A DNA stretch of 64,000 bases. Origin: Halalkalibacter urbisdiaboli (GTDB lineage: Bacteria > Bacillota > Bacilli > Bacillales > Bacillaceae_D). Shown piece by piece: positions 26,794-34,981 of this stretch (the stretch's first letter is position 1; the number at the start of each line of letters is the position of its first letter). Where the stretch lies: assembly GCF_002156385.1 (NCBI RefSeq), contig NZ_MVJM01000003.1, forward strand, positions 855,504-919,503, given 5' to 3'. The position numbers were made by a program, and so were the translations under genes. Below the pieces are notes generated by a model that saw only the letters and a program-made list of their open reading frames with translations, was not told where the DNA came from and did no database searches.

Positions 26794-26870
26794 GCTCTCA
26801 CCTCCGTTTTCTTCATCGTTAGGTTTCGCCATTGTTTTACAGTTATTCCTTGAAACCATGTAAAATTTTT

Positions 26871-26945
26871 AAAAAAGGCTATGCCAAAAGGTTTTTTAAA
26901 ACCTTTTGGCATAGCCTTGCACGCTTTAAGCATTAAGACAGTCCC
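26871..26945 (-). repeat. Dispersed hairpin repeat, inverted copy of 20395-20466
   Basis: Read on the minus strand it gives GGGACTGTCTTAATGCTTAA, AGCGTGCAAGG and a hairpin GGCTATGCCAAAAGGTTTT/AAAACCTTTTGGCATAGCC. The order and sequence match the copy at 20395, with compensating G/A changes in the stem (GCGCC to ATGCC on both arms). Confidence 0.75.
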
Positions 26946-26953
26946 TTCATGAT

Positions 26954-27094
26954 TTATGAACCATTTTTTAAGTTTTTTAGTACTGTAGGCATGTCCGCTT
27001 TGTTTTGTTTTCTTTTTTTGTCATGTTTTGTTTGTTCCTCTGAGTTGACCGACTTAAAACGAGCTGCATCCATCCCATCAATAATATTAGTCAT
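26954..27094 (-). CDS. Small hydrophilic protein, 46 residues
   Basis: Starts MTNIIDGMDAARFKSVNSEE after AGAGGGATGAAAG, has a lysine/glutamine-rich centre and ends MPTVLKNLKNGS. I do not recognise the family. Small basic proteins of this kind are often spore-associated. Confidence 0.55.
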   Translation of the reverse strand: MTNIIDGMDAARFKSVNSEEQTKHDKKRKQNKADMPTVLKNLKNGS

Positions 27095-27228
27095 CTTTCA
27101 TCCCTCTTTTCCATTTATGGTGTAAGTTCTAAAAGTTTTTGTGATGCTCGTTGTACGTTATCGAGCATATCGGATAAAGTATCTGTCATGTTAGAAAGTG
27201 GAGTCCCTTCTTTTTAATTTCTTAAAAA

Positions 27229-27266
27229 GGGTTGTCCAAAAGGTTGATATCACCTTTGGACAACCC
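27229..27266. repeat. Hairpin of the GGGTTGTCC family
   Basis: GGGTTGTCCAAAAGGT pairs with ACCTTTGGACAACCC apart from one unpaired base, around tgatatc. It follows the DUF2512 gene (minus strand) by 7 bp and may terminate it. It is related to the repeats at 20395 and 56186. Confidence 0.65.
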
Positions 27267-27272
27267 CTGGAA

Positions 27273-27647
27273 CTAGCGGTTATGGATGACTGGATCTTTT
27301 TCACCCTCAAGAACTCGATTCGAAACAAACTTATGGAAAAAATACTCACCAACCGCTATAACAACAGCGTTAATAAATGCAACTGACAACGGTACAGTTA
27401 CCCCGTAAAGAAAAGGACCGATTAACCAAATTGCCAGTGTTGTTAAACCAAGGTCTGCTAACGTTGCAACCGTGTTATTTGTAAACCTAAGAATACCAAT
27501 ATCACCAATAATATAACTTGCTGCGATAATGATAATCGCTAGGGCAAATGTATCGCCAATTGGGTAATTGTAAAAAAGTGACATTATAATTAACAAAACG
27601 AAGGCCACCATGAACGTCTTTACAATGATTGCACTTAAATGTCTCAT
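27273..27647 (-). CDS. DUF2512 membrane protein (YndM-like)
   Basis: A 124-residue protein with four hydrophobic segments, starting MRHLSAIIVKTFMVAFVLL. The motif SYIIGDIGILRFTNNTVATL and the end FVSNRVLEGEKDP are typical of DUF2512/YndM. The ATG at 27647 follows GGAGGTGATTGGA. The function is not known; expression during sporulation is reported for relatives. Confidence 0.8.
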   Translation of the reverse strand: MRHLSAIIVKTFMVAFVLLIIMSLFYNYPIGDTFALAIIIIAASYIIGDIGILRFTNNTVATLADLGLTTLAIWLIGPFLYGVTVPLSVAFINAVVIAVGEYFFHKFVSNRVLEGEKDPVIHNR

Positions 27648-27758
27648 TCCAATCACCTCCTGTTTATTTGATTATCGGGCACACTTAGTATAAGAAAAGA
27701 ATTTTAATTGATTCTGAAAAATATTGTGAATTAGAGTAGAATTTTTCTGTTTTTCCAA

Positions 27759-27929
27759 TTACTCTTCTCTTAACGGAAGGTCACGTCCCTCCGCTCCCAC
27801 TGATTTTTCAGTATTTAGATTACCACTCATATCGTTAAGGCCTTTTTTGTTTGTTTTTGATTTCCCGAGATAATTGGTCTTATGTTTTTCTTGGACATCA
27901 ATAAACTTGTCAAAATCCTGATTAACCAT
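27759..27929 (-). CDS. Small hydrophilic protein, 56 residues
   Basis: Starts MVNQDFDKFIDVQEKHKTNY after AAAGGGGGTGCAGC. The centre is lysine-rich and the tail acidic (EGRDLPLREE). Good ribosome site and coding character, no family recognised. The interval 27930-28257 upstream is AT-rich and holds no gene that I can see. Confidence 0.55.
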   Translation of the reverse strand: MVNQDFDKFIDVQEKHKTNYLGKSKTNKKGLNDMSGNLNTEKSVGAEGRDLPLREE

Positions 27930-28257
27930 GCTGCACCCCCTTTATTGTTGTAGAATAAGTATTTAATGATTTATTATTCAGTTTCCGTAAGAGGTAAAAA
28001 AATTTTGAATATAAAGTTGTTGATTTTTTGCACATTCGACTTCTTGTTTTGGAGATAAAAATACGCTATTTGTTTTTACTTACGTCCCCATTTCCTAAAA
28101 TTTTGTATATTTTTTACAGAAAATCATTCGATTCGGGTTGATTCGACGAAAAACGACCTAAATAGTAATGACTAAACCCAAATATTTTTTCTGTATTTAA
28201 GAACAATATAGTTGAAGATGTATTTAGCATAAATCTTAATAAAAAGAAGGCATGTCG

Positions 28258-28716
28258 ATGGAAAAAAGAACTGAATCTATTTTATGGAGTATTGCATTAC
28301 CTGGATTTTCACAAATGTTAAATGGGAGGCTATTTAAAGGAACCGTTTTTATCTTTCTTGAAGTTTTAATTAATGTGCAGGCAAAACTAAACTTGGTCAT
28401 TATTCCGAGTTTTCATGGTGACATGCAGACGGCTATTGATTTAACCAATTATCAATGGTTGATGTTTTACCCGTGTCTTTACATGTTTGCAATGTGGGAT
28501 GCTTATCGAGACGTTGGTGGAGGCAAGTATTCAAGCTATGCATTTATTCCGTTTGTGGCAGCGGCTATTACATCAACTATTGGCGTAATTTATTCTCCTA
28601 CTTTAAAACTTTTTGGATGTTTAATCGGGCCTATTTTTCTTCCCATTCTATTTTTACTGATTGGATTTGTTTTGGGATTATGTATTAAAGTCTATCTTCA
28701 TAAAAAAAACAGCTAG
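28258..28716 (+). CDS. Membrane protein of unknown function, 152 residues
   Basis: Starts MEKRTESILWSIALPGFSQM; ALPGFSQMLNGRLFKG resembles the TM2-type/YozB segment ahead of a first membrane helix. Three or four hydrophobic stretches follow, the last being FLPILFLLIGFVLGLCIKVY. The ATG at 28258 is preceded by AAGAAGGC at a proper distance; the ATG two codons earlier is too close. The role is unknown. Confidence 0.65.
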   Translation: MEKRTESILWSIALPGFSQMLNGRLFKGTVFIFLEVLINVQAKLNLVIIPSFHGDMQTAIDLTNYQWLMFYPCLYMFAMWDAYRDVGGGKYSSYAFIPFVAAAITSTIGVIYSPTLKLFGCLIGPIFLPILFLLIGFVLGLCIKVYLHKKNS

Positions 28717-29046
28717 GCATAAGGACATGTTTTTAATTTTTTCTAACTTGAAAAATGTAACCATTTAAAGATGGTACATACGATGTTTATCTGACTAGTT
28801 GAGGAACTAGCCTCGGAGTGGAGTTGTGGATGGATACGAATGATATTTTGGCATTCGGGCAAATAATCCTTTGATGCTCATGGGTAATGCTCTCCCAAAA
28901 AGGACACCAAGCAAATGTTAAAGTTGATTACGCTTAAGCTAGTAGTAATTTCTTACATTGCCATTCAACAATGGTAACCTAACAAATGACCGAGACTCTT
29001 ATGAATTATTATAAACAAGAATAAGATGATCGTTTTTATGTAAAGT

Positions 29047-29082
29047 GAAACAACATCCTATGTTATATTGCGATGTTGTTTC
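29047..29082. terminator. Isolated hairpin in a gene-free stretch
   Basis: GAAACAACATC pairs perfectly with GATGTTGTTTC around a 14-nt loop. The surrounding interval 28717-29209 has no convincing gene. Confidence 0.4.
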
Positions 29083-29209
29083 ATCCTAATTTAATGAATG
29101 ACGTCCGGCTCAGGCTTCTACCACTTATAAACTCATCAATTAACATTTTAAAGTCAATTATAAAAAAGAAAATCAATTATTAACAACTTTATCTTCTAGT
29201 TAGAGCTTC

Positions 29210-29449
29210 CTAGAAGAGCGGTCTAGGGCGAACGACTGGGGACCCAAAACCATACCCTAATGTTCCTGCAGCTGGATAACCATATGCAGGAGGATATCCG
29301 TACCCTGTACCATATCCTAATCCACTAACAAGAAGACCTCCTCCTAAAAACCCTAAACCAGCACCAATAAGACCGGCACTTATTGGTGCAACACCAGCCC
29401 CATATCCGAATCTCCCGTACCCTACTGGTGTATACCCATATCCGTACAT
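29210..29449 (-). CDS. Gly/Tyr-rich small protein, probable spore coat component
   Basis: A 79-residue protein made largely of glycine and tyrosine: MYGYGYTPVGYGRFGYGAG, a glycine/leucine-rich middle (GLIGAGLGFLGGGLL), then repeated GYGYP units. Such composition is common in Bacillus coat and exosporium proteins. GAGAGGAGAATGTAA precedes the ATG. A SigK promoter match lies about 50 bp upstream, supporting mother-cell expression. Confidence 0.7.
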   Translation of the reverse strand: MYGYGYTPVGYGRFGYGAGVAPISAGLIGAGLGFLGGGLLVSGLGYGTGYGYPPAYGYPAAGTLGYGFGSPVVRPRPLF

Positions 29450-29497
29450 TTACATTCTCCTCTCGAAAATACAGATTGTTCCATAATCAATTCACTT

Positions 29498-29525
29498 TAC
29501 AATATGTAAAATCAGCCCTATGTGT
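29498..29525 (-). promoter_or_regulatory. Candidate sigma-K promoter for the Gly/Tyr-rich gene
   Basis: On the minus strand CATATTGTA (29506 down to 29498) matches CATANNNTA, and AC at 29525-29524 is 17 bp upstream. This is the same -10 and spacing as before gerPA. Confidence 0.55.
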
Positions 29526-29611
29526 ATAGGCATAGGTCACTATCTAAGAAAATTGAAATGGTGTTAATAACAAAAAAGAACCCCGTAAATGGAGTTCTTA
29601 TTACTAAGATG

Positions 29612-30142
29612 CTATTTGTTTTCATTCACCAATTGTTGCAAACGTTCTTTACACTTAGTCACCATTTCCTGATCATTCTTTTCGAGCGCTTCATGTAAAT
29701 CCATTAACACATAATCAATTTCTAATTTTTTTGTGTTTTTTGACTCTTCTCTCGATGCTGGAAGTGCCAGTTTATTAGTGTTTTCATTTCTGCCTTTTTG
29801 GATTACTTGTATTTCTTCTTCTCTCTTGTCAGCTCTACTTTTGGCTCTTGTGTAGATATTTTGAATCCCCATCTTCTTCTTTCTTGCATCAAAAAGAAGC
29901 TGGCTTAGAGTGAGCGAAAAAATCTTGTCGTGTATAACTAGTTCATCTATTGTTAGAATGTATGAATCTTGTTTTTCTTTAAACGAAAGTTCATACTCAT
30001 TTTCTCCTATAACAAGTGCATGATGTTCCTCTTTTGTTAACCATTTGTACGAATGTGTTTGCTTTATTTGAGCGATAAAACAATCGACAAGTGCTTTTTC
30101 AATTTCTAATTGAATGTTTTCAAATCGACTTAAAAATTTCAT
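29612..30142 (-). CDS. Hypothetical protein with an IDEAL-like C-terminus
   Basis: A 176-residue soluble protein. The N-terminal two thirds show no family I know. The C-terminal helix YVLMDLHEALEKNDQEMV followed by LQQLVNENK resembles the IDEAL domain found in Bacillus ComK-regulating and other small proteins. The centre is lysine-rich and low in complexity. It is a single gene; the hairpin about 30 bp beyond its stop may terminate it. Confidence 0.6.
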   Translation of the reverse strand: MKFLSRFENIQLEIEKALVDCFIAQIKQTHSYKWLTKEEHHALVIGENEYELSFKEKQDSYILTIDELVIHDKIFSLTLSQLLFDARKKKMGIQNIYTRAKSRADKREEEIQVIQKGRNENTNKLALPASREESKNTKKLEIDYVLMDLHEALEKNDQEMVTKCKERLQQLVNENK

Positions 30143-30333
30143 TGCTTCACCTCTATATAATTATTTTTAGGAATCGATTGCAGGAGGTGACTAAGTTCAG
30201 TGAGTATTTATATACTCAATACTATCAGTATAGCATGATTAATAAGTCAATCTATCGGTAATTACTGTAAGATAGACGAAACAGGCCAATTGTTTAATGG
30301 TATTCTTACTTATGTAGAAAAGTAGAAGAAATT

Positions 30334-30358
30334 AAAAAAACCCTCTTTTTTAGAGGGT
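30334..30358 (-). terminator. Terminator upstream of 30365, serving the coat-type pair
   Basis: AAACCCTCT pairs with AGAGGGTTT around TTTTTT-rich loop bases; on the minus strand the T run TTTTTTT follows. Confidence 0.75.
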
Positions 30359-30364
30359 TTATAA

Positions 30365-30658
30365 TTAAAATTGATTATCTGGATGTAGGTTGTTTTGCAT
30401 TAATTTTTGAGTTTGGTTAATTTGTTCTACTGATGCAGGAGCGGTTTTATACCAGCCCTTTTGACTCATAACTTCATAAAGCTGAATTTGGTTGTCATTG
30501 GCGTTGTCTAACCATTGTTGGTAAATTTTGCGAAGCTCCTGATGTGATGTTTCTAGCATTGTCTGACTAATACTTCGGCATCTTCCTTTTTCTAGTTCAA
30601 GGCAAAGCTGTAGCATCTCTCTATCCGTTAAGCCACGTCCTTCAATATTATTAGGCAT
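30365..30658 (-). CDS. CotF-like spore coat-type protein
   Basis: A 97-residue helical protein; LTDREMLQLCLELEKGRCRS, then LRKIYQQWLDNANDNQIQLY and MSQKGWYKTAPAS. The last segment matches the CotF tail pattern (aromatic residues after an MxxxGWY turn). It pairs with the small gene 30675-30887 upstream, repeating the two-gene arrangement at 26 kb. Confidence 0.7.
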   Translation of the reverse strand: MPNNIEGRGLTDREMLQLCLELEKGRCRSISQTMLETSHQELRKIYQQWLDNANDNQIQLYEVMSQKGWYKTAPASVEQINQTQKLMQNNLHPDNQF

Positions 30659-30674
30659 TTAATTCACCTCCCAT

Positions 30675-30887
30675 TTACTGAATCATACCGGAACGATTAA
30701 AATATTGTGATAAGTCGGCAATTTTTAACTGGTGCTTTTCTGCAAGCCCCTCTAGTAACGCTTTTAATTCAGTGTCATTACATTGGGAAGCACACCAGTT
30801 AATCGTCTTCGCTGTTATTTCTTCTGCCCGGATTTCATCCTCTATGAAGGCCAATTCTTTCGTTGTGAGTTGGGTCATAGTTGCCAC
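30675..30887 (-). CDS. Small helical protein paired with a CotF-like gene
   Basis: A 70-residue protein: LTTKELAFIEDEIRAEEITA, then KTINWCASQCNDTELKALLE and HQLKIADLSQYF. It starts after TAGGAGGTGGCAACT. The partner gene lies 16 bp downstream. The spacing and size match the other small-plus-CotF modules in the window. The space 30888-31186 upstream shows no gene. Confidence 0.65.
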   Translation of the reverse strand: MATMTQLTTKELAFIEDEIRAEEITAKTINWCASQCNDTELKALLEGLAEKHQLKIADLSQYFNRSGMIQ

Positions 30888-31186
30888 CTCCTAAATAGTC
30901 ACTTTCGATATCCATAGTATTCTTGGATCACCAAGATTTTATCCGTTTTTGTAACACTTAAAACGTTTTTATCATTCTAGTATTTAATGTTCATTAGCGT
31001 TTCTTTGTCTTTAACCGTTGTGTAACTTGGCGATAAGTTAAATGTAGTTCTAGGTTACTTAAGAATGAGAGGTATTGATATGTGACTGTTTAATTATGAA
31101 CTTTGATAACCGAAAATCCTTTAAATAAACATATTTATCTCCTAATGTTAATACACTTAAAAAAAGGACAAGTTCGTTGAAAAAGG

Positions 31187-31858
31187 GTGAATGACTATGA
31201 TCTTAATCGTATTTCAAAACATCCATGTTTCATGCCAATGAGACATTCCGTTAAAGCTTATACATTAGTGACCTTAGGAGGAGCGTTACAAGGTCTTGCA
31301 ATGGCGCTCTTCTTATTTCCTCATTCTATTCCTTCGGGTGGAGCAGGAGGGTTAGCTGTTTTATTGAACCATTGGTTTAATATCCCTTTAAGTTTCGCTT
31401 TATGGTTTGTGAATTTTTCTTTGTTGCTCTTAGCGATTAAATGGTTAGGAAATGCCAGTGCTATTGGAACGATGTTTGGCATTTCTATCACATCACTAAG
31501 TATTTATTTTTTTAATCTAAATATGTACTTGCCTCCGTCTAATGTATGGATTGATTTACTCATTGGTTCCATCATATTAGGCTGTGGAATTGGCATTCTC
31601 CTAAGGCAGGATGTATCAAATGGTGGAATGGGAGTATTAGCCCTTATTTTTTCAAAACACCGTAATATTCCTCCCGGTAAGCCTCTATTTTTATTAAATG
31701 GTTCCATTTTCGTTCTGACGGCTTATATTATTGATTGGCATATTGTTATTCAAGCACTCATCTCTCAGGGGTTAGCAACTAGGATTGTTGATTTCGTTTT
31801 CAAAATAAAATGGAAACAACCAAAACCACCACATATAATCCTCGTACGTAAAAAATAG
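31187..31858 (+). CDS. YitT-family membrane protein without the usual C-terminal domain
   Basis: A 223-residue protein with five or six membrane segments. GLAMALFLFPHSIPSGGAGG and ISQGLATRIVDFVF are typical of YitT/DUF161 proteins. Most family members continue with a soluble DUF2179 domain of about 80 residues, which is missing here; the protein ends shortly after LATRIVDFVF. The GTG start is uncertain because the ribosome site overlaps it; MPMRHS at codon 16 is an alternative. The function is unknown. Confidence 0.7.
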   Translation: MNDYDLNRISKHPCFMPMRHSVKAYTLVTLGGALQGLAMALFLFPHSIPSGGAGGLAVLLNHWFNIPLSFALWFVNFSLLLLAIKWLGNASAIGTMFGISITSLSIYFFNLNMYLPPSNVWIDLLIGSIILGCGIGILLRQDVSNGGMGVLALIFSKHRNIPPGKPLFLLNGSIFVLTAYIIDWHIVIQALISQGLATRIVDFVFKIKWKQPKPPHIILVRKK

Positions 31859-32023
31859 TGTGTCTAACCCTGTTTTTCTATTGAGACACCATTTAATTGA
31901 GTGATGATTGGCGATGAGATTGTCTAATATTAAAGCCCTTCTCTCCTTTCCCTTCTCATCGGATATCCGTCAAAGGTTGTAGCAACGGTAGCGGGAGCAC
32001 CAGGAACATAAAATATAATAGCC

Positions 32024-32128
32024 GGGATTGAAGAAGCCAGATTAAAGTACCCCGATCATGGTGTTAGTTCTGGAAGTGCTCCTATAAGGATCCAAATTGT
32101 AAGATCAACAGATGTTTCTTCCACTTGA
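32024..32128 (+). other. Possible gene remnant in gene-free stretch
   Basis: One frame gives GIEEARLKYPDHGVSSGSAP followed by IRIQIVRSTDVSST and a stop, which looks protein-like, but there is no start and upstream stops interrupt it. I cannot name it. The remainder of 31859-32200 shows only the hairpin at 32140-32173 (CATATCCTA/TAGGATATG). Confidence 0.3.
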
Positions 32129-32200
32129 AAAAACTAACCATATCCTACCCTCTGTAATAAAGACTAGGATATGATACTCACCCAATGAGGGATCTGTGTT

Positions 32201-32494
32201 TTATTCTTCTTTCTTCTTCTCGTCTCCTAGCTCGACTTTTTTGCCACCGACTGTTAAGTAAGAATATACTTCTAATTCTGGTTTAAGCTTTGTTAATCCT
32301 TGTAAGTATGGTTTTACTAAATCCTTAAAATCCTCGTACACACCTTCTTCTTCAAGTTGTCCATAAACATACATTTTTTTCTTTTCCTCTTCCATTAAAA
32401 AAGCCATATAACCCACCGGCTTGTTATCATCAGTCACAACGTTTAATACTTGTGCATCTTCCTTCATAAATTCAGGTGAAAAGTAAATTTGCAT
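32201..32494 (-). CDS. Hypothetical protein, 97 residues
   Basis: A soluble protein beginning MQIYFSPEFMKEDAQVLNVV with a mixed alpha/beta look and a charged tail (GDEKKKEE). I do not recognise the family. GTAGGAGGATGTTAC-like sequence precedes the start. It lies 16 bp after the transporter gene in the same direction and is probably co-transcribed. Confidence 0.6.
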   Translation of the reverse strand: MQIYFSPEFMKEDAQVLNVVTDDNKPVGYMAFLMEEEKKKMYVYGQLEEEGVYEDFKDLVKPYLQGLTKLKPELEVYSYLTVGGKKVELGDEKKKEE

Positions 32495-32510
32495 TGTAAC
32501 ATCCTCCTAT

Positions 32511-33773
32511 TTATTCAGTCGTTACTTGTAAACGTTTAAATAATGTGTTCTCGTTATCGTCTTTCTTCTCTGCACCTTTTGGATTTTTTGCATGAATAAG
32601 AAGTAGACTTAATATCCCTAATAAAAGGGTCAATCCAGCAGTACTTAAGAACATGCCAGTTCTTGACCAATTCATTAACGTTTCAAATATTGGTGGTCCA
32701 GCTGCTACACCAAGAAATCGGACCGAACCGTATAAAGACGTAACAAATCCTCTAATATTTTGGCCAACAGATCCAGTGATTAAACTGTTCAAGCACGGTA
32801 GCACAAGTCCAGTTCCAATGCTACTAATAACAAGAATGGATATAAATGGAGTTAATGTTGTGAAGAACACTAACGTTGCAAACGAGATGGTCATAAACGA
32901 AAAGCCTAATATAATTAATTTTTTCATTCGTTTTAAGTCTTTCCCAATTTTACTTCCAGTTATATAAGATGTACTCATCATAAATAATAACGGAATAGCT
33001 AGAATGGCTCCTTTTAAAACTCCGTCGATTTCATATTTCGTTTCAAGAACATCTGATAGGTAAAATAAAATTCCGAAAAGAGTAAAGAGGCATGTTGCTC
33101 CGGCTAAATATGCTGTAAATAACCACCGTCCTTCAGATTTGAAGACAGAAAATAATCCTTTGGCATAGGTTCCAAAAGGAGGAGCCTCCTTCTTTTTCTT
33201 TTTTTCCTTTACAAAAAAAGCAGTTAACAGCAAGGAGATGAGGACAAAGATTGGGAAACCCCAAAAAGGCCCATACCAAACTAATAAAGCCAAAAGGGAG
33301 CCTACTATTGGTGAAAGTACTTTTCCAAAGCCATTTGAAGCTTCAACAAGACCTAACACCTTACTTTGTTCTCCTCCTTTAAATAAATCCCCCGTTAAGG
33401 CCATGGCAATTGGCGCTGTCCCCGCTGCACCGATTCCTTGTAATGCGCGACCTACCATAATCCATAAAAAAGGATTATTAAACCATGCAGCAGCAATACC
33501 AGCTAATAAGCCCCCTATACCATACATTGATAATGCAGGAATAATAATGGCCTTCCTTGAGAATCGGTCGGATAAATATCCTAAAATAGGGATCGCGATG
33601 GCCGCTGTTATAGAAAAGATGGTAATCGTTAAACTTGCTTTAAAAGCCGTTATCCCAAGTTCAGATTCCATCCGAGGTAGAATGGGAATGAGCATGGAAT
33701 TCCCTAATGTCATGATTAACGGAATTGACCCAATTGCTAAAATTACTAATCCTTTTTTTGTTTTCTCGGCCAT
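32511..33773 (-). CDS. Major facilitator superfamily transporter
   Basis: A 420-residue efflux-type MFS protein with about 12 membrane segments. The cytoplasmic loop motif [15 protein letters not shown] near residue 65 is motif A, and [20 protein letters not shown] near 107 is the drug:H+ antiporter-type segment. [20 protein letters not shown] is motif C-like. The ATG at 33773 follows AAGGAGTGGTGGCAA. The substrate is not known; drug or metabolite export is likely. Confidence 0.8.
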   Translation of the reverse strand: MAEKTKKGLVILAIGSIPLIMTLGNSMLIPILPRMESELGITAFKASLTITIFSITAAIAIPILGYLSDRFSRKAIIIPALSMYGIGGLLAGIAAAWFNNPFLWIMVGRALQGIGAAGTAPIAMALTGDLFKGGEQSKVLGLVEASNGFGKVLSPIVGSLLALLVWYGPFWGFPIFVLISLLLTAFFVKEKKKKKEAPPFGTYAKGLFSVFKSEGRWLFTAYLAGATCLFTLFGILFYLSDVLETKYEIDGVLKGAILAIPLLFMMSTSYITGSKIGKDLKRMKKLIILGFSFMTISFATLVFFTTLTPFISILVISSIGTGLVLPCLNSLITGSVGQNIRGFVTSLYGSVRFLGVAAGPPIFETLMNWSRTGMFLSTAGLTLLLGILSLLLIHAKNPKGAEKKDDNENTLFKRLQVTTE

Positions 33774-33938
33774 TTGCCACCACTCCTTCATTGCTCTGAG
33801 ACAAACGTAAAATAAATAAGCACAAAGATAATGTACCCTTGAAAATTATTATTTATCAAAGCCAACAAATCCCACTATAATTATCGCTTGTTCGTTAAAT
33901 CTAATGATTGATGTTTATATAGAAAGGAGTGAAATGTG

Positions 33939-34100
33939 TTGACTAATCAAAAGTCCGGTAATGACGTTGGTACTAGAGGTGAGAGCTTCCATGTTTATAG
34001 TGTAGATGCAAGAAAAACGGATTTTGAAGCCTCTTATGAATATGCAAGTGGAAATCGCACGGCAAAATCGCGTTCAAAGGTAAATGATAAGCAAAAGTAA
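33939..34100 (+). CDS. Small hydrophilic protein, 53 residues, TTG start
   Basis: The TTG at 33939 follows AAAGGAGTGAAATGTG. The protein begins (M)TNQKSGNDVGTRGESFHV and ends with a basic AKSRSKVNDKQK. The nearby ATG at 33934 is in another frame and meets TGA after one codon. No family was recognised, though the sequence style is that of minor SASPs. Confidence 0.5.
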   Translation: MTNQKSGNDVGTRGESFHVYSVDARKTDFEASYEYASGNRTAKSRSKVNDKQK

Positions 34101-34186
34101 ATTTTTATGTTTTAATGTATTTATTTTACAATGAGACAGACAATAGTTTTGGGTAATCCCAAAATAAACGTTGGAGGTAACAAAGA

Positions 34187-34774
34187 ATGAATGTAGCGGC
34201 ACATGAGTTATTAGAAACATCGGAGGCATTACGAACAAAAGCAGCAGAAATTGAACAGCACGGTATGTTTGCGAACCAATGTCAGGATCAAAACTTAAAA
34301 AGTATTTTAATGAAGCATCAGCAACAAATGATTATGGCATACCAGCAAGGTGTAAACCTTATGAATGGGAAAGGTGCTCAAGTAAGTCATATCGCTCCTT
34401 CGTTCCAAGGTCAACAAACGAACACTGGGATGCACCGACAAGTAAGCATGTCAGCTCCAATGCCTAATACGCAATCTTTATCTGACCAAACGATGGCTAC
34501 TTTAGCATTAAATGCACACAAAGCAGGTGCGATGATGGGAATGCAATGGGCAAACGAATGTGTGGATCCACAACTTCGTATGTACCATGTAAATGGTGCG
34601 AATCTTTGTCAAGAAATGGCATATGAAATCTGGGCATGGATGAACCAAAATGGTTACTACCAGCCTTCAACATTTAGCACGACACAAACTTCTCAAATGA
34701 CTGAAATGTTTCAGCCGATGACAACAACAATGAATATGAACCGCATGAATCAAACTGGTTATCATATGCAATAA
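34187..34774 (+). CDS. Spore coat protein with CotF-like domain, Met/Gln-rich
   Basis: A 195-residue protein with a helical N-terminus (AAHELLETSEALRTKAAEIE) and a second helical part, SDQTMATLALNAHKAGAMM and EMAYEIWAWMNQNGYYQPST, which is the CotF-type end. Between and after them are Gln/Met/Thr-rich stretches. GGAGGTAACAAAG precedes the ATG. It is a single gene with its own terminator. Confidence 0.75.
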   Translation: MNVAAHELLETSEALRTKAAEIEQHGMFANQCQDQNLKSILMKHQQQMIMAYQQGVNLMNGKGAQVSHIAPSFQGQQTNTGMHRQVSMSAPMPNTQSLSDQTMATLALNAHKAGAMMGMQWANECVDPQLRMYHVNGANLCQEMAYEIWAWMNQNGYYQPSTFSTTQTSQMTEMFQPMTTTMNMNRMNQTGYHMQ

Positions 34775-34785
34775 TTTTATGGTTC

Positions 34786-34826
34786 AAGATGCTTAAAGGT
34801 TTAGCCTTTAAGCATCTTATTTTTTA
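34786..34826 (+). terminator. Terminator after the coat protein gene
   Basis: AAGATGCTTAAAGG pairs with CCTTTAAGCATCTT; a T-rich run follows. Confidence 0.85.
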
Positions 34827-34940
34827 TAAAATGACAGTTCTCAAGCAAATGAAAACGATTCTAAATGGCTTTACCTAGTTCTACGTTTACATTGTATCGA
34901 CTCTATATGTTGTTTATATTCGATAATGAGAACGCATGAA

Positions 34941-34975
34941 AAAGCCCATTAGAATTAATTTAATCCTAGTGGGCT
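34941..34975 (-). terminator. Terminator after cadA
   Basis: AGCCCA and TGGGCT close an imperfect long stem (ATTAG/CTAG, ATTAA/TTAAT). On the minus strand it is followed by TTTTTCATG. Confidence 0.75.
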
Positions 34976-34981
34976 ACAATA

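Noticed and set aside
27115-27189. A 24-codon ORF on the minus strand (MTDTLSDMLDNVQRAS)
   Set aside because: It looks protein-like but has no clear ribosome site and is too short to support as a gene.
28830-28950. ATG at 28830 with a TGA at 28872 and an open frame after it, as a possible Sec gene
   Set aside because: The translation resembles no family, the TGA is not at a recognisable cysteine position and the frame is short.
33934-33941. ATG TGT TGA before the small gene at 33939, as a possible fourth UGA-Sec codon
   Set aside because: The coding frame starts with the overlapping TTG and has a proper ribosome site; the ATG frame has no protein-like continuation.
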